Origin: Kuafuiihalomonas sp964473255
Lineage (GTDB): Bacteria; Myxococcota; Kuafuiibacteriia; Kuafuiibacteriales; Kuafuiibacteriaceae
Assembly (NCBI GenBank): GCA_964473255.1
Contig: CAYYOT010000014.1
Location: forward strand, 13,980 to 77,979
Direction: 5' to 3'
DNA: 64,000 nt
Under the pieces are notes generated by a model that saw nothing but the letters and a program-made list of their open reading frames with translations, was not told where the DNA came from and did no database searches. A program made the position numbers and the translations under genes. The number at the start of each line of letters is the position of its first letter. Position 1 is the stretch's first letter. Of this stretch, positions 1 to 10,200 are shown one piece after another.

Positions 1-1091
1 GATTCATCAGTCGCCGCCTGGTGCTGAAGCTCCTCTCCTCCGACGATACGATCAAGGTGATCGCACTGGTCGAGGAAGGCCAGATGGCGAAGGCCGAGCG
101 GGCTCACGAGCAGATGGTCTTGCAGCACACGTCGGCCGACTTCGCCGAAGGGCGTCTCGAAATGGTGACCGGCGACATCACGGCGCTGGATGCTGGGCTC
201 TCCGGGGCCGAGTTTCGCGCGATCACGTCGTCGACTACCGAGGTCTACCACCTGGCGGCGGTTCACTCGCTCAACGTCGACCGCCGCTCGGCCGAGCATA
301 CGAACGTCAAGGGGACCGCCAACGTGCTCGGACTGGCCCGGGCCATGTCTCGACTCGAGCGTTTCGTGCATTTCTCGAGCGCCTACGTTTCCGGGGATCG
401 CGTGGGCGTGATCATGGAAGACGAACTCGAAGAGGGACAGAGCTTCCGCAACGCCTACGAAGCGACCAAACACCACGCCGAAGTACTCGTACAGAGGGCC
501 AAGGACCGGCTTCCCGTGACCGTGATCCGCCCCTCCGGCGTGGTCGGTGACTCCCGAACCGGCGAGATCGACCGATTCGACAGCGTGTATCACCTGGGAA
601 TGCTGCTCGTGGGTTCGCCGGTCGCCATCCCCGTCCCCATGGACGGTCAGGGTCAGGCGCCCCTCAATCTCGTGCCGGTCGACTACGTGATCGATGCGGT
701 GCACGCGATCGTCAGCCAGGCGGCCACGGTCGGGCAGACGTTTCACGTGGTCGATCCGAATCCGCTGCCGGCCCGAAGAGTCTACGATACGATCGCCCTG
801 CGGGCCGGTAAGCCCAAGCCTCGTCTGTCGGTTCCCACGAACCTGACCAAGGTCCTCCTGCGGATTCCCGGGCTGGAGCGCTTCGCGGCGGTCAGCCACC
901 AGGCGATGGACTATCTGAACCACATGACCTTCTACAACAGCCGGAATACGGCTGATGTCCTGGCCGGGACCGGCATTCGCTGTCCCCCCTTCGAGGCCTA
1001 CGTCGACAATCTCATGCAGTACGTTCGGGATTACTTCGAGCAAGCCGGGCGGTGGAAGGACCAGCAGAGTAGCGAAGTCACCGGCGCTTAG
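1..1091 (+). CDS. NAD-dependent epimerase/dehydratase (extended SDR), 5'-truncated by window edge
   Basis: Extended short-chain dehydrogenase/reductase, probably acting on a sugar nucleotide, a sterol-like or an acyl substrate. The frame is open from the first base and reads FISRRLVLKLL before any start codon. That resembles the end of a TGATGFI Rossmann motif, so the true start lies upstream of the window. A YEATK segment supplies the YxxxK catalytic pair, preceded by HFSSAYVSG, which supplies the SDR serine. The C-terminal region is the variable substrate domain. The stop sits only a few bases from the convergent rhomboid stop. Family is clear; substrate is not. Confidence 0.8.
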   Translation, partial: FISRRLVLKLLSSDDTIKVIALVEEGQMAKAERAHEQMVLQHTSADFAEGRLEMVTGDITALDAGLSGAEFRAITSSTTEVYHLAAVHSLNVDRRSAEHTNVKGTANVLGLARAMSRLERFVHFSSAYVSGDRVGVIMEDELEEGQSFRNAYEATKHHAEVLVQRAKDRLPVTVIRPSGVVGDSRTGEIDRFDSVYHLGMLLVGSPVAIPVPMDGQGQAPLNLVPVDYVIDAVHAIVSQAATVGQTFHVVDPNPLPARRVYDTIALRAGKPKPRLSVPTNLTKVLLRIPGLERFAAVSHQAMDYLNHMTFYNSRNTADVLAGTGIRCPPFEAYVDNLMQYVRDYFEQAGRWKDQQSSEVTGA

Positions 1092-1725
1092 CTCGCAGGC
1101 GGGTCCATCGCAGCCGTGCTCCCACGAGCACCCCGACCGAAAGGCCTCCAATGTGGGCAAACCACGCGACGCCGCCGGCCACCTTGGCCTCGGGGTCGAG
1201 CGAGAGCCATCCGTACATGAGCTGCTGGATCGACCAAAGCCCCAGGAACAGAATGGCGGGCACCTCGATGAACGTGAGGAAGATCAAGACCGGGAACAGA
1301 GTCACGATGCGCGCCCGTGGAAAGAGCACCAGGTAGGCCCCCATGACCCCGGCGATCGCGCCCGAGGCGCCCACCATCGGTACGTCGTTCTGCGGGGCGG
1401 CGAGATATTGGCCGATGACCCCGGCCAGACCACACGCCAGGTAGAAAAGCAGATAGCGAACGTGGCCCAACTGGTCCTCGATGTTGTCGCCGAACACCCG
1501 CAGGTACAGGACGTTCCCGATCACGTGGAACCAGCCGGCGTGAATGAACATGGAAGCCAGCGCCCTGCGCAGGACATCGACGAGGTCGCCCTCCCCGCCC
1601 AGAGCCAGCCGGAGTTGCTCGGGCACGAAGGCGTGGGCCTCGATGAACGCGGACGCCTCGGGACCCAGCGTAAGCTCGTACCCAAAGACCGCCGCGCATC
1701 CCGCGATCAGCAGGTAGTTGATCAC
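1078..1725 (-). CDS. Rhomboid family intramembrane serine protease
   Basis: Predicted inner-membrane serine protease that cleaves transmembrane substrates. Counting from the GTG at 1725 (215 aa), the protein shows GASGAIAGVMGAY with catalytic Ser121, a second catalytic His191 in WFAHIGG, and the HxxxN oxyanion segment H67-N71. About six hydrophobic segments are visible. The GTG is a conservative start: the frame continues upstream through LIPIRDINPRSRLPV, which matches the usual rhomboid N-terminus (MIPxRDxNP). A CTG at 1767 may therefore be the real start, giving about 229 aa. It is divergent from the aminopeptidase gene, and its 3' end overlaps the preceding SDR gene by 14 bases. Confidence 0.9.
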   Translation of the reverse strand: MINYLLIAGCAAVFGYELTLGPEASAFIEAHAFVPEQLRLALGGEGDLVDVLRRALASMFIHAGWFHVIGNVLYLRVFGDNIEDQLGHVRYLLFYLACGLAGVIGQYLAAPQNDVPMVGASGAIAGVMGAYLVLFPRARIVTLFPVLIFLTFIEVPAILFLGLWSIQQLMYGWLSLDPEAKVAGGVAWFAHIGGLSVGVLVGARLRWTRLRAKRR

Positions 1726-1823
1726 CGGCAGACGGCTGCGCGGATTGATGTCGCGAATCGGGATCAGGGCCCGGGAGCTATCATGTCTTGCTCTCGGCGG
1801 GTACGTGCGATGGCCTACGGGGC

Positions 1824-3533
1824 ATGAGCTCCGCAGACGAACGACTCGACGCCTCCCGCGCCCAGCTCGCGGCGGCGGAAGTGGATGCGGTGTGGGTGCG
1901 CTCCACCGATCGGTACCTCAACGAGTACGTGCCGGCCGAAGACTCACTCCGCCGGTGGTTGACCGGGTTTACGGGCTCCATGGGCGAAGCCTTGGTCGAG
2001 GCCGACGACGCGCGTCTTTTCGTCGATGGCCGCTATTGGCTGCAAGCCGAGACCCAGGCGCCCCCGGGCTGGACGGTGGCTCGCGTCCCGCTCGGGCAGA
2101 CGCTGGACCAGGCGATGATCGCGCATCTCGGGGCGGAGAAGGACACGGGGCGGGTTAGCCGGCTCGGCGTGGAGGGCGACCGCTGGACCGTGGAAGAGGT
2201 CGATGCTCTGCGCGCGGCACTCGGGTCCGACGTGGAGGTCCGGGTTCTGTCTCCCAGCCCGATCGACGCCGCTCGTCGGGCCTTGAACGATGGCCCCCCG
2301 GAGTCGGCCAGCCCGAACCTTCGGGCCGTCGCGCCGGAGCGGCTGGGCACGACGGCAGCCGAGCGGCTCTCCGCGCTCTTCGCAGGGGTTCCGGCCGAGG
2401 TCGCCGGACTATGGATCCACAGACTCGACGACATCGCCTACCTGTCCGGCCTTCGGGCGCAGCAGCTTCCGTATCAATCGACGTTCAAGTCGGTCGCAGT
2501 CGCGACCCGCGATGGGCTTCGGGTGGGCCTCGAGTCGCCGACGGCGCCGCCGCGGGGGCTCGACCCGTCGGTCGAGCTGATGAGCGAGGCGGAACTATGG
2601 TCGTGGCTGGAGGGGGGAGGCGTGGCCCTGCTCGGCTTCGACCCTGGACATACGGTGCAGAGCGTTCGCGACCGCTGGACCTCGGCCGGTCTGGCCTCGG
2701 TCTCCGTCAAAACGACGCTCGCTGCCTTGAAAGCGAAGAAGTCGCCAGCCGAGCTGTCGGTCATGCGGGAGGCCTTCTCCCGGGCCGATCGAGTGGTCGC
2801 GGCCACGATTCGCTGGGCCGTCGACGCCTTCGCGACCGACCAGACCGTGACCGAGGGCGGCTTTCGCGACGAGCTGGAGCGGCGCTTCGCCGAAGCGGGA
2901 GCGCATGGTCAGTCCTTTCGGACGATCGCGGCCGCGGGCGAAAACGGGGCCATCATTCACTACGGCGATGCGGGAGCACGGCCTCTTCGCCCCGGTGAGC
3001 TGATGCTCGTCGACTGCGGCGCCTACTTCGATGAGGGTTACGCGACCGACCTCACGCGCACGTTCTTGGTCGGGGCTTCGGATGCCGTGGCCGACCCCGA
3101 GCAGCGGCGCCTGTATACGACCGTCTTGAAGGCCGCCATCGCGGGCATGACGGCCCGGCTGCCGGTCGGCGTCACCGGAGGGCAGCTCGACGCGATCGTC
3201 CGTGCGCCGCTGTGGGCCGAGGGTCTCGACTACGCCCACGGGACGGGTCACGGCGTTGGGATCAACGTCCACGAGTTTCCGCCCCGGGTCGGGCCCGGAC
3301 ATCGCTCCGTGCTGGAGCCCGGGATGGTCTTTTCCATCGAGCCCGGGGTGTACATCCCTGATTACGGCGGCATCCGCATCGAGAACCTGTGTACCATCGA
3401 GCCCGCGCCCGTCGACGGCTTCCTGGACGTTCGACCGCTGACCTTTTGCCCGCTGGATGCGCGGCTCATCGATCGAGAGCGCTTGACCCGCAGGGAGCGC
3501 GCCTTCCTCGATGGGTTCGCGAAAGTCGGCTGA
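1824..3533 (+). CDS. Xaa-Pro aminopeptidase (aminopeptidase P family, M24B)
   Basis: Cytosolic metalloaminopeptidase that removes an N-terminal residue preceding proline. The protein (569 aa from ATG 1824) is the long, XPNPEP-like three-domain form. Two creatinase-like N-terminal domains contain LTGFTGSMG and LFVDGRYWLQAE. The C-terminal pita-bread domain has metal ligands near residues 396-410 (DCGAYFDEGYATDLTRTF), 473-486 (GTGHGVGINVHEFPP) and 506 (IEPGVYIPDYGG). A TTG at 1788 would extend it by 12 residues, but the ATG fits the start of the family fold better. The gene stands alone between the rhomboid gene and the glycosylase gene, seven bases from the latter. Confidence 0.92.
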   Translation: MSSADERLDASRAQLAAAEVDAVWVRSTDRYLNEYVPAEDSLRRWLTGFTGSMGEALVEADDARLFVDGRYWLQAETQAPPGWTVARVPLGQTLDQAMIAHLGAEKDTGRVSRLGVEGDRWTVEEVDALRAALGSDVEVRVLSPSPIDAARRALNDGPPESASPNLRAVAPERLGTTAAERLSALFAGVPAEVAGLWIHRLDDIAYLSGLRAQQLPYQSTFKSVAVATRDGLRVGLESPTAPPRGLDPSVELMSEAELWSWLEGGGVALLGFDPGHTVQSVRDRWTSAGLASVSVKTTLAALKAKKSPAELSVMREAFSRADRVVAATIRWAVDAFATDQTVTEGGFRDELERRFAEAGAHGQSFRTIAAAGENGAIIHYGDAGARPLRPGELMLVDCGAYFDEGYATDLTRTFLVGASDAVADPEQRRLYTTVLKAAIAGMTARLPVGVTGGQLDAIVRAPLWAEGLDYAHGTGHGVGINVHEFPPRVGPGHRSVLEPGMVFSIEPGVYIPDYGGIRIENLCTIEPAPVDGFLDVRPLTFCPLDARLIDRERLTRRERAFLDGFAKVG

Positions 3534-3540
3534 ACTATCC

Positions 3541-4377
3541 ATGCCAGAGCTACCCGAGGTCGAGACCACCCGTCGCCAGGTCGAGGCTCGATGTCTGCAC
3601 CGTACGGTCGTCGATGTCCGAACTGCTTCCGACTCCTTGGTCTTCGACGGTGTAGCGGCCACTCGAGTGCAGCGTGCGCTGAAGAACGCGAGGGTGACCG
3701 GCGTGGCACGCCACGGGAAGTACTTCTGGTTGGAGCTGGAGCCCGGGCCCAGCTTGCTGGTGCACTTGGGCATGACGGGGGCGGTCCGATTTCCCGACGC
3801 TCCGGCTTTGGAGCTCGAGAGCGTCGCTGCCGACGAGACCTGGCCGCCGCGCTTCACCAAGCTCCACCTGCGATTCGATGATGGGACGGAGCTGGCCTAC
3901 ATCGACCCTCGCCGGTTTGGACGGCTGAGGCTACGACGAGAACCGCGAAGCGAGGCTCCGGTCTCGAAGCTGGGGCCCGATCCGCTCCTGAGCCCGCCGG
4001 ACTCCCAGACGCTCGCCGCCCGACTCGGTCGGAGGTCGGGGCCCATCAAAGCGGTGCTCCTCGATCAGCGCCTCTTCGCGGGGGTCGGCAACTGGATCGC
4101 CGACGAGGTGCTATACGGCGCGCGGATCGATCCCCGTCGTCCGGCGAGAGAGCTTTCACCGGCGGAGGTACGCCGCCTGGCATCGACGCTGCGCCGCGTC
4201 CTGACCAAGGCAGTGGCCGTCGACGCCGACAAGCGGAGGTTTCCTCGGGCCTGGCTCTTTCATCGTCGGTGGAACAAGGGAATGAAGACGCCGCAGAAGA
4301 CCGTGGATGGACTCGCGATCGAGTACGTGGAGGTCGGCGGCCGAACGACGGCGTGGGTTCCCGAGCGTCAGGAATGA
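3541..4377 (+). CDS. mutM: Formamidopyrimidine-DNA glycosylase (Fpg/MutM), zinc-less type
   Basis: Base-excision repair glycosylase/AP lyase for oxidised purines. The start at 3541 is fixed by the invariant PELPEVE N-terminus, where Pro2 is the nucleophile and Glu3 catalytic. The H2TH region reads LLDQRLFAGVGNWIADEVL, as in the family. The last 40 residues lack the four cysteines of the bacterial zinc finger. They run WLFHRRWNKG, then EYVEVGGRTTAWVPE, which still offers the GGRTT arginine of the finger hairpin. This is the zinc-less finger architecture known from plant and fungal Fpg and from NEIL1. The stop overlaps the convergent transketolase stop by 10 bases. Function is well supported; substrate range is inferred. 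Confidence 0.93.
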   Translation: MPELPEVETTRRQVEARCLHRTVVDVRTASDSLVFDGVAATRVQRALKNARVTGVARHGKYFWLELEPGPSLLVHLGMTGAVRFPDAPALELESVAADETWPPRFTKLHLRFDDGTELAYIDPRRFGRLRLRREPRSEAPVSKLGPDPLLSPPDSQTLAARLGRRSGPIKAVLLDQRLFAGVGNWIADEVLYGARIDPRRPARELSPAEVRRLASTLRRVLTKAVAVDADKRRFPRAWLFHRRWNKGMKTPQKTVDGLAIEYVEVGGRTTAWVPERQE

Positions 4378-6386
4378 GCGCCGTGATCGAGATACTGCTC
4401 CACCCGTAGGGCGACCGACTCGGCGTCGAGGCCGAAGTGCCGGTACAGGTCGGCGTACGGAGCGCTCTCGCCGAAGCGATCGATCCCGAGACGAAGACCG
4501 GCCGGACCGGTCAGCTCGGCCCAAGGAGCGGTTCGACCGGCCTCGAGCGTAATCCGCGGGAGCTCCGGTCGAAGCACGGCTTGAATGTAGCCCGGATCCT
4601 GCTCACGAAAGCGCTCCAGGCAGGGGACGGAGACGATCCGGACCGGCTTTCCGCGCTCGGCGAGGAGGTCGGCTGCCTCCACGGCGATCGAGACCTCGCT
4701 CCCGGTCGCGAGCACGGTTGCGACCGGTTCTTCGACGTCGCGAAGCAGATAGGCACCGCGCCACACGTCTTCACGTGTGAAGCCTTCGGGCCGTTCGAGG
4801 GGGGGAAGCTTCTGCCGCGTGAACACCAGGGCGTGGGGGACTTCCGGACCCCGGTGGGCCGCGTAACCCCAGGCCATCGCGGTTTCGATCCCGTCCGCTG
4901 GCCGCCAGACCGACAGGCCGGGGATCAGGCGCAGCGACCAGAGGTGCTCGACCGGTTGATGGGTCGGGCCGTCCTCTCCGAGGCCGATCGAATCATGCGT
5001 GAAGAGAAACAGCGTTCGTACGCCCATCAGAGCCGCCAAGCGGATGGACGGCCGCATGTAGTCGCTGAAGACGAGGAACGTCGCGCCGAACGGCAGAAAT
5101 CCGCCGGACAACGCGAGGCCGTTGCAGATCGCGGCCATCGAGTGCTCGCGGATCCCGAAGTGGAGATTCCGGCCGGCAAAGGAGTCGTGCGTGACAAAGC
5201 TCGAGTCCTTGATGGTGCTCTTGTTCGAACCGGCCAGGTCGGCCGATCCTCCGACCAGTCGCGGGTCGGCCTCGGCCAGCGCATTCAGAACCATCCCGGA
5301 CATGCTTCGGGTGGCGTCGGTCGCATTCGCGAGCGTTTCGGCCAGACGGTCGAGCGTCGCGAGATCCGGCCCACTGCCCGAAAAATGCGCATCCCACAGG
5401 TCGGCGCGCTCCGGATGCTCGTCGCTCCATCGCTCGAGCTGTTCTTCCCAAGCTTCGTGGAGCGCCCGACCGCGCTCGCCGGCCGCCCGAAATGCCGCCC
5501 GAACGTCGTCGGGAACGTGGAACGGCTCCTCGGCCCAGCCGAGAGCCTCTTTCGTGAGCCGGCCTTCTTCGTCGCCCAGCGGCTCTCCGTGCGCCTTCGC
5601 CGTGTCTTGTCGATTCGGACTTCCGAAGCCGATGTGGGTCTTGGTGCAGACCAGCGTGGGTCGGTCGTTCTCCGCTCGTCCGGCTTCCAGCGCTGCGCGG
5701 ATCTGGGCGGGGTCGTGACCATCGATGGTGGTCGTCGACCAGTTCATCGCGCGAAAGCGCGCCTCGATGTCTTCGCTCGTCGAAAGGCTGGTCGTTCCGT
5801 CGATGGTGATCCCGTTGTCGTCGAAGAGAACCACGAGCTCTCCGAGGCCCAGGTGCCCGGCCAGCGAAGCGGCCTCGTAGCTGATGCCTTCCATCAGGCA
5901 GCCGTCGCCAGCGATGGCGAACACGCTGTGCGTGATGGGCGAAAAGGCCTCGCCGTCGAAACGGGCCTTGGCCATCCGAGCTGCCAAAGCCATACCCACG
6001 GCGTTCGCGAAGCCCTGCCCGAGCGGGCCGGTCGTAGTTTCGACGCCGGGCGTGACGCCCACCTCGGGATGGCCCGGGGTTCGACTCCCCAATTGACGAA
6101 AGCGGCGCAGCTCGTCGATCGGAAGCTCGTATCCGCACAGGTGGAGCGCCGAATACAGGAGCATGGATGCGTGGCCGTTCGAAAGGACGAAGCGGTCGCG
6201 GTCGGGCCAGGTCGGGTCGTCGGGGTCGAAACGAAGGACCTCACCGAAGAGTACGACCGCGACGTCGGCGAGGCCCATGGGAGCGCCGGGATGTCCGGAG
6301 CGGGCGGCGTTGGTCGCGTCGATGGCGAGCCCGCGAATGGTCTGGGCGGCGCGCGTTCTGAGCTCGGGTGTCCACTGATCTTGCAT
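4368..6386 (-). CDS. tkt: Transketolase
   Basis: Thiamine-diphosphate enzyme of the non-oxidative pentose phosphate and Calvin-type carbon shuffles, moving two-carbon ketol units between sugar phosphates. The protein is 672 aa, the usual length. It shows the N-terminal SGHPGAPMGLADVAVVLF segment, TPGHPE, the TPP motif GDGCLMEGISYEAA, the pyrimidine-domain segment FGIREHSMAAICNGLAL, and DSIGLGEDGPTHQPVEHL. The ATG at 6386 gives a normal N-terminus. It is divergent from a lipoprotein gene across 78 bases. Confidence 0.97.
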   Translation of the reverse strand: MQDQWTPELRTRAAQTIRGLAIDATNAARSGHPGAPMGLADVAVVLFGEVLRFDPDDPTWPDRDRFVLSNGHASMLLYSALHLCGYELPIDELRRFRQLGSRTPGHPEVGVTPGVETTTGPLGQGFANAVGMALAARMAKARFDGEAFSPITHSVFAIAGDGCLMEGISYEAASLAGHLGLGELVVLFDDNGITIDGTTSLSTSEDIEARFRAMNWSTTTIDGHDPAQIRAALEAGRAENDRPTLVCTKTHIGFGSPNRQDTAKAHGEPLGDEEGRLTKEALGWAEEPFHVPDDVRAAFRAAGERGRALHEAWEEQLERWSDEHPERADLWDAHFSGSGPDLATLDRLAETLANATDATRSMSGMVLNALAEADPRLVGGSADLAGSNKSTIKDSSFVTHDSFAGRNLHFGIREHSMAAICNGLALSGGFLPFGATFLVFSDYMRPSIRLAALMGVRTLFLFTHDSIGLGEDGPTHQPVEHLWSLRLIPGLSVWRPADGIETAMAWGYAAHRGPEVPHALVFTRQKLPPLERPEGFTREDVWRGAYLLRDVEEPVATVLATGSEVSIAVEAADLLAERGKPVRIVSVPCLERFREQDPGYIQAVLRPELPRITLEAGRTAPWAELTGPAGLRLGIDRFGESAPYADLYRHFGLDAESVALRVEQYLDHGAHS

Positions 6387-6464
6387 GGTGCTCGTTCGGG
6401 CCGGGCTGGCCTCGAAAGCGCTGGTCTAACCTGCGAGCAGCTCGTTGTGTAGTAGGCTCTTCGC

Positions 6465-7229
6465 ATGCGGTTCACCTATCTCGTCATCGCGGCTGGGGTG
6501 GCGATCGGCTGTCGTCCGAAATCGGCCTCCGATGCCGCGCCCGACGCAGAGCAGTCGAAGCCGCCGACGCAAACGGTCGAGCCCAAGACCGTGAGCAGCT
6601 CCGACGAAACCACGAAGGCGGCTGCCGAGTGTTTGGGGTGGAAGCTCACCAGCCCGGTCTGTCGAGCGGGCCAAAATCTCGTCGTCCTGGGACTGGGTCA
6701 ACCGAGTCGCAACGTGTCCCTGAGCCGAGATTCGGCCGCCACCCGCGCTCGCCTCGAGCTGGGACAGCGCGTGGGTCGCCAACAGCCCTCGCTGCGGATT
6801 CGCTCGAGTCGCGTGCCCCGGGTCGTGCCGTGTGGCCAAGATCGCCATATCGCTCTGGCCGTCATCCGTGCTCCGGTCGACGTGGAAGCGTGCCCGGCGA
6901 GCATCCGATCGGTCGGCGCGGCTTCGGAGGCGTGTCCGTCTTGGACCCTGACCCACGGAGAGGAAACCGAGCGCGGCTTCATCGGGGTCGGCGTCGTCGA
7001 CGACATGGCCAACGAGCAGCTGGCTCTCCAGACGGCGCGGCATCGGGCCATCAACAACGCGCTGAGCGTCGATGAGGTCGAGATTCGCAGCGGGGCGACG
7101 GTTGCCCGTCCTCGCGTAAAGGTCCCCGTGATCCTCGAGCAGAGTGTGGCTCGGTGCGGGGAGGCGACCTATTCGATGGTCGAGATCGAAACCCCGACCG
7201 GGGAGCCGACCAGCCAAACGAAACCATGA
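6465..7229 (+). CDS. Hypothetical lipoprotein with two LPP20/FlgT-like segments
   Basis: A 254-residue predicted lipoprotein of unknown role. The signal peptide ends at a lipobox-like AIGC (Cys16), followed by an acidic/proline-rich linker. Two segments resemble each other: VVLGLGQPSRN...AATRARLELG, and GVGVVDDMANEQLALQTARHRAINNAL. Both follow the pattern G-x-G, then A-x-x-x-A-R-x-x-A, seen in LPP20/FlgT-N-like periplasmic domains. Several further cysteines (in AECLGW, PVCRAG, VPCGQD, EACPAS) could form disulfides outside the cytosol. No operon partner is visible: it is divergent from tkt and followed by addB on the same strand after 46 bases. Lipoprotein status is likely; the domain match is tentative. 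Confidence 0.65.
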   Translation: MRFTYLVIAAGVAIGCRPKSASDAAPDAEQSKPPTQTVEPKTVSSSDETTKAAAECLGWKLTSPVCRAGQNLVVLGLGQPSRNVSLSRDSAATRARLELGQRVGRQQPSLRIRSSRVPRVVPCGQDRHIALAVIRAPVDVEACPASIRSVGAASEACPSWTLTHGEETERGFIGVGVVDDMANEQLALQTARHRAINNALSVDEVEIRSGATVARPRVKVPVILEQSVARCGEATYSMVEIETPTGEPTSQTKP

Positions 7230-7275
7230 CCGCGAGGTCTGGACCCCACAACCGGTTCGCGTAATTCTCTGGCGG

Positions 7276-10200
7276 ATGGGGCGACGCGTCCTGTGCGTCG
7301 GGGGCCGGACCGGCGAGCGTCTCGAGTCGGCCCGTCGCTTCATCGAAGCGCATCACGCGGGCCGCGAGCGATGGTGGGTGGTGTCGAAATCGCGTCGTGC
7401 TGCGGATGCGTTCGTCCGGGGGATGGCGACGGACGAGCCTCGCCTCGGGTTGGAGCGCGCCTCGGTGACGCAGTGGCTTTCCCGCAGCTCTCCGCCGTGG
7501 GCGCCGCCGTTCGCCGAAGGCCTGGCCGCGGATGCCCTCACGGCCCGCGCGGCGATGGAGTGTGCTTCTGAGCTTCGGTACTTCGGTCCGATCGCCGCGC
7601 TGCCCGGGTTCGCAAGGGCACTTCGGGCGACGTTGCGCGACCTGGCGCTGTTCGGATCGATGGATGAGTCCCTGGATCGGGCGGGGCTTCCCGGTCGGGA
7701 TCTCGAGCGTCTCCGGTCGGCCGTGCGCTCGGTTCACGAGCGCCACCAGCTGCGGATGGCCCATGAAAGCCTCGCCGACGTTCAGCCGGCCCACGACGTG
7801 CGCGGCGTCGTGCTGCTCGATGTCGCCGTGGAATCGCCGGCGCACGCCGAAGCAATGAAGCGCCTCCTCGCCGAGTGTCCTTTCGTGTTCGCATCGTCGC
7901 GAGGCGGCGTTGAACGAGATGCGCTCGTCCACGTTCTCGACCCCGATGCAGTCGAGGAACCGATACCCCCAGCGCGGCCGGGGTCGGTCACCCTCCGGGC
8001 GTGCCGTACCGAGGCCCAAGAAGGGGTGGAAGCCGTGCGTTTCTTGCTGGACCGCTCCCGGGCTGGCGTCCCCTTCGACCGGATGGCGGTCGTGGTTCGC
8101 ACGCCGGTCCTCCACGCCGCGCCGGTCGAGGAAGCGCTCCGCCGAGCGGATGTACCGTACGTCTCGTCGCGGGAGGCTCGGCGTCCCCATCCTGCGGGCC
8201 GAGCGCTCCTCGCCCTTCTTCGCTGCGCCGAAGACGGTCTCTCCGCTCGTCGATTCGCCGAGTATCTCAGCTTCGGCCAGGTGCCGGCTGCAGCTCTCGA
8301 AGCGGAGGCACATCCCTCCTGGCTGCCGGCGGTCGACCCGGATGGACAGCTGGCGTTCGGCTTCTCGGTGCCTCCGTCGACGCCTGACGACGACGCCCTC
8401 GACGGGGGACTCCAGGTCCCCTTGCGCTGGGAGCAGTGGCTTCGCGACGCGGCCGTCGTGGGATCGCGAGACCGATGGAAGCGCCGGCTGGATGGTTTTC
8501 TTCGCGAGCTCGCGCTCCAGCTTCGGGATCGGGCCGACGAGACCGACCGGAGCCGTCTCGAGAGCAAGCGCGCCTCGGTCGAGCGCCTGCAGCGTTTCGC
8601 GATTCCGGTGATCGAGCGCCTGGACGGTCTCGCGGAACCCCGAACATGGGGGCAGTGGCTCGACGGTCTCGAAGACCTCGCCACGCATGCGCTCAGCGAC
8701 GCCGTCCTCGTGCGACAGATCTTGGCTCAGCTGCGTCCGCTGGATGGGGTCGGTCCAGTATCGCTCTTCGAAGTCATCCAGGCCCTGGAGCCCCGCCTTT
8801 CCGAGCTTCGAGTGGAGCCAAGCCGTGACCCGTACGGCAAGGTCTTGGTGGCGGCGCCCGGCGACGTGCGAGGGCGCGTCTTCGACACCGTGGTCGTCGT
8901 GGGTTTGGCGGAAGGAGCGTTTCCCGAGAGCTACCGCGAGGACCCGCTCCTCCCTGACGATGCTCGTCAGGTGCTCGGTCTTCCGGGGCGCGATCGTCAG
9001 GACCATGATGAACGTTCACTCTTCGATACCGCCGTCGAGTCGGCGGAGCGATCCGTTCTTCTGACGTACGCGAGGCGTTCCGGTTCCCGCGGCCGCGCTC
9101 AGGTGCCGTCGGCCTTCTTCATCGAGGCCGTCGAAGTCGCGCAAGGGCTCGAGGCGCTCGGGGAGTTCACGGCGACCGCCCGGGACCGTCGTCCGTTCGG
9201 TCTCGAGTGGGAACTTCCCGTGGAACCTGGGGACGCGATCGACCCTGGTGAGTACGACCTGACGATCGCCGCTCAGGTGCACGATGGTCGTGCGCCCTCG
9301 GGCGTGGCCGCGTATCTGACGGCCGGTCTTCCATCGGTCCAGGGGCGGTCGGGGGGTGCGGCCGGCGATGCTAGCCAGTCCCTGATTCTTTATCGCGGGC
9401 TCCGCCGGCGGAGCGAGCGCTGGCGGTCGCGGTGGAGCCCGCACGATGGCTACGTCGCTCCTTCGGACGAGGTACACACGCCGGCCCCCCTACCCGTCCT
9501 TTCGCCTACCGGCCTCCAAGCCTTCGCCGCCTGTCCCTACCGATTCTGGCTGCACTCGGTGTTGCGTCTTCGGGCCGAGGAAGATCTCCTCGGGCCCGAG
9601 CGTCTCGAACCGCTCACTCGCGGCAGCATCCTGCATGACGTTCAGTTCCGCTTCGTTCGTCGCTGCCTGGAGCTCGGCCGTTCGCCCTCGACATCGCCGG
9701 ACTTGCTCGAAGAGGCCTGGCGAAGCGCGCGCGACCGCTATCGCGAGGAGCTGGCACCCGCGATTCCCGCGGTCTTCGACCGCGATCTGGAGGAGCTCCG
9801 ACTCGACCTCCGTGCCTGGTGGCGCCTGGTCGGCGAGTCGACCGATGGCTACGAGCCTCGTCACCCCGAGCTCGCCTTCGGTCTCGGCCCCGCGGGCGAC
9901 GAACACGACCGCGCCAGTACACCCGAGCCGGTGGAGCTCGACGGGGGGCACCGCGTTCGCGGCTCGATCGACCTCGTGGAAGTCGACGGCCGCGGCCGAC
10001 TTCGCGTGACCGACTACAAGACCGGTCGACCGCCGCGGGGAGCACTCGTGACGATCGGACACGGGGAGGTTCTACAGCCCGTCATCTATGGCCTCGCCGC
10101 GGAACGCCTCCTCGCAGCCACGGCCGACGACGGGCGTCTGGCCTACTGCACCCTGAAGCACGGTCTTCAGGTGCGCGAGATCGCGATCGGCGAACGGGCG

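Noticed and set aside
4437..6452. Long open frame on the plus strand opposite transketolase (671 codons)
   Set aside because: It lies antisense to a textbook transketolase and has no family motifs; high GC often keeps such frames open.
7144..7275. Extended addB start at 7144
   Set aside because: It would overlap the preceding lipoprotein gene and add a non-conserved tail; ATG 7276 starts just before the conserved region.
7051..9006. Open frame on the minus strand opposite addB
   Set aside because: Arginine/proline-rich, no motif, antisense to a well-supported gene.
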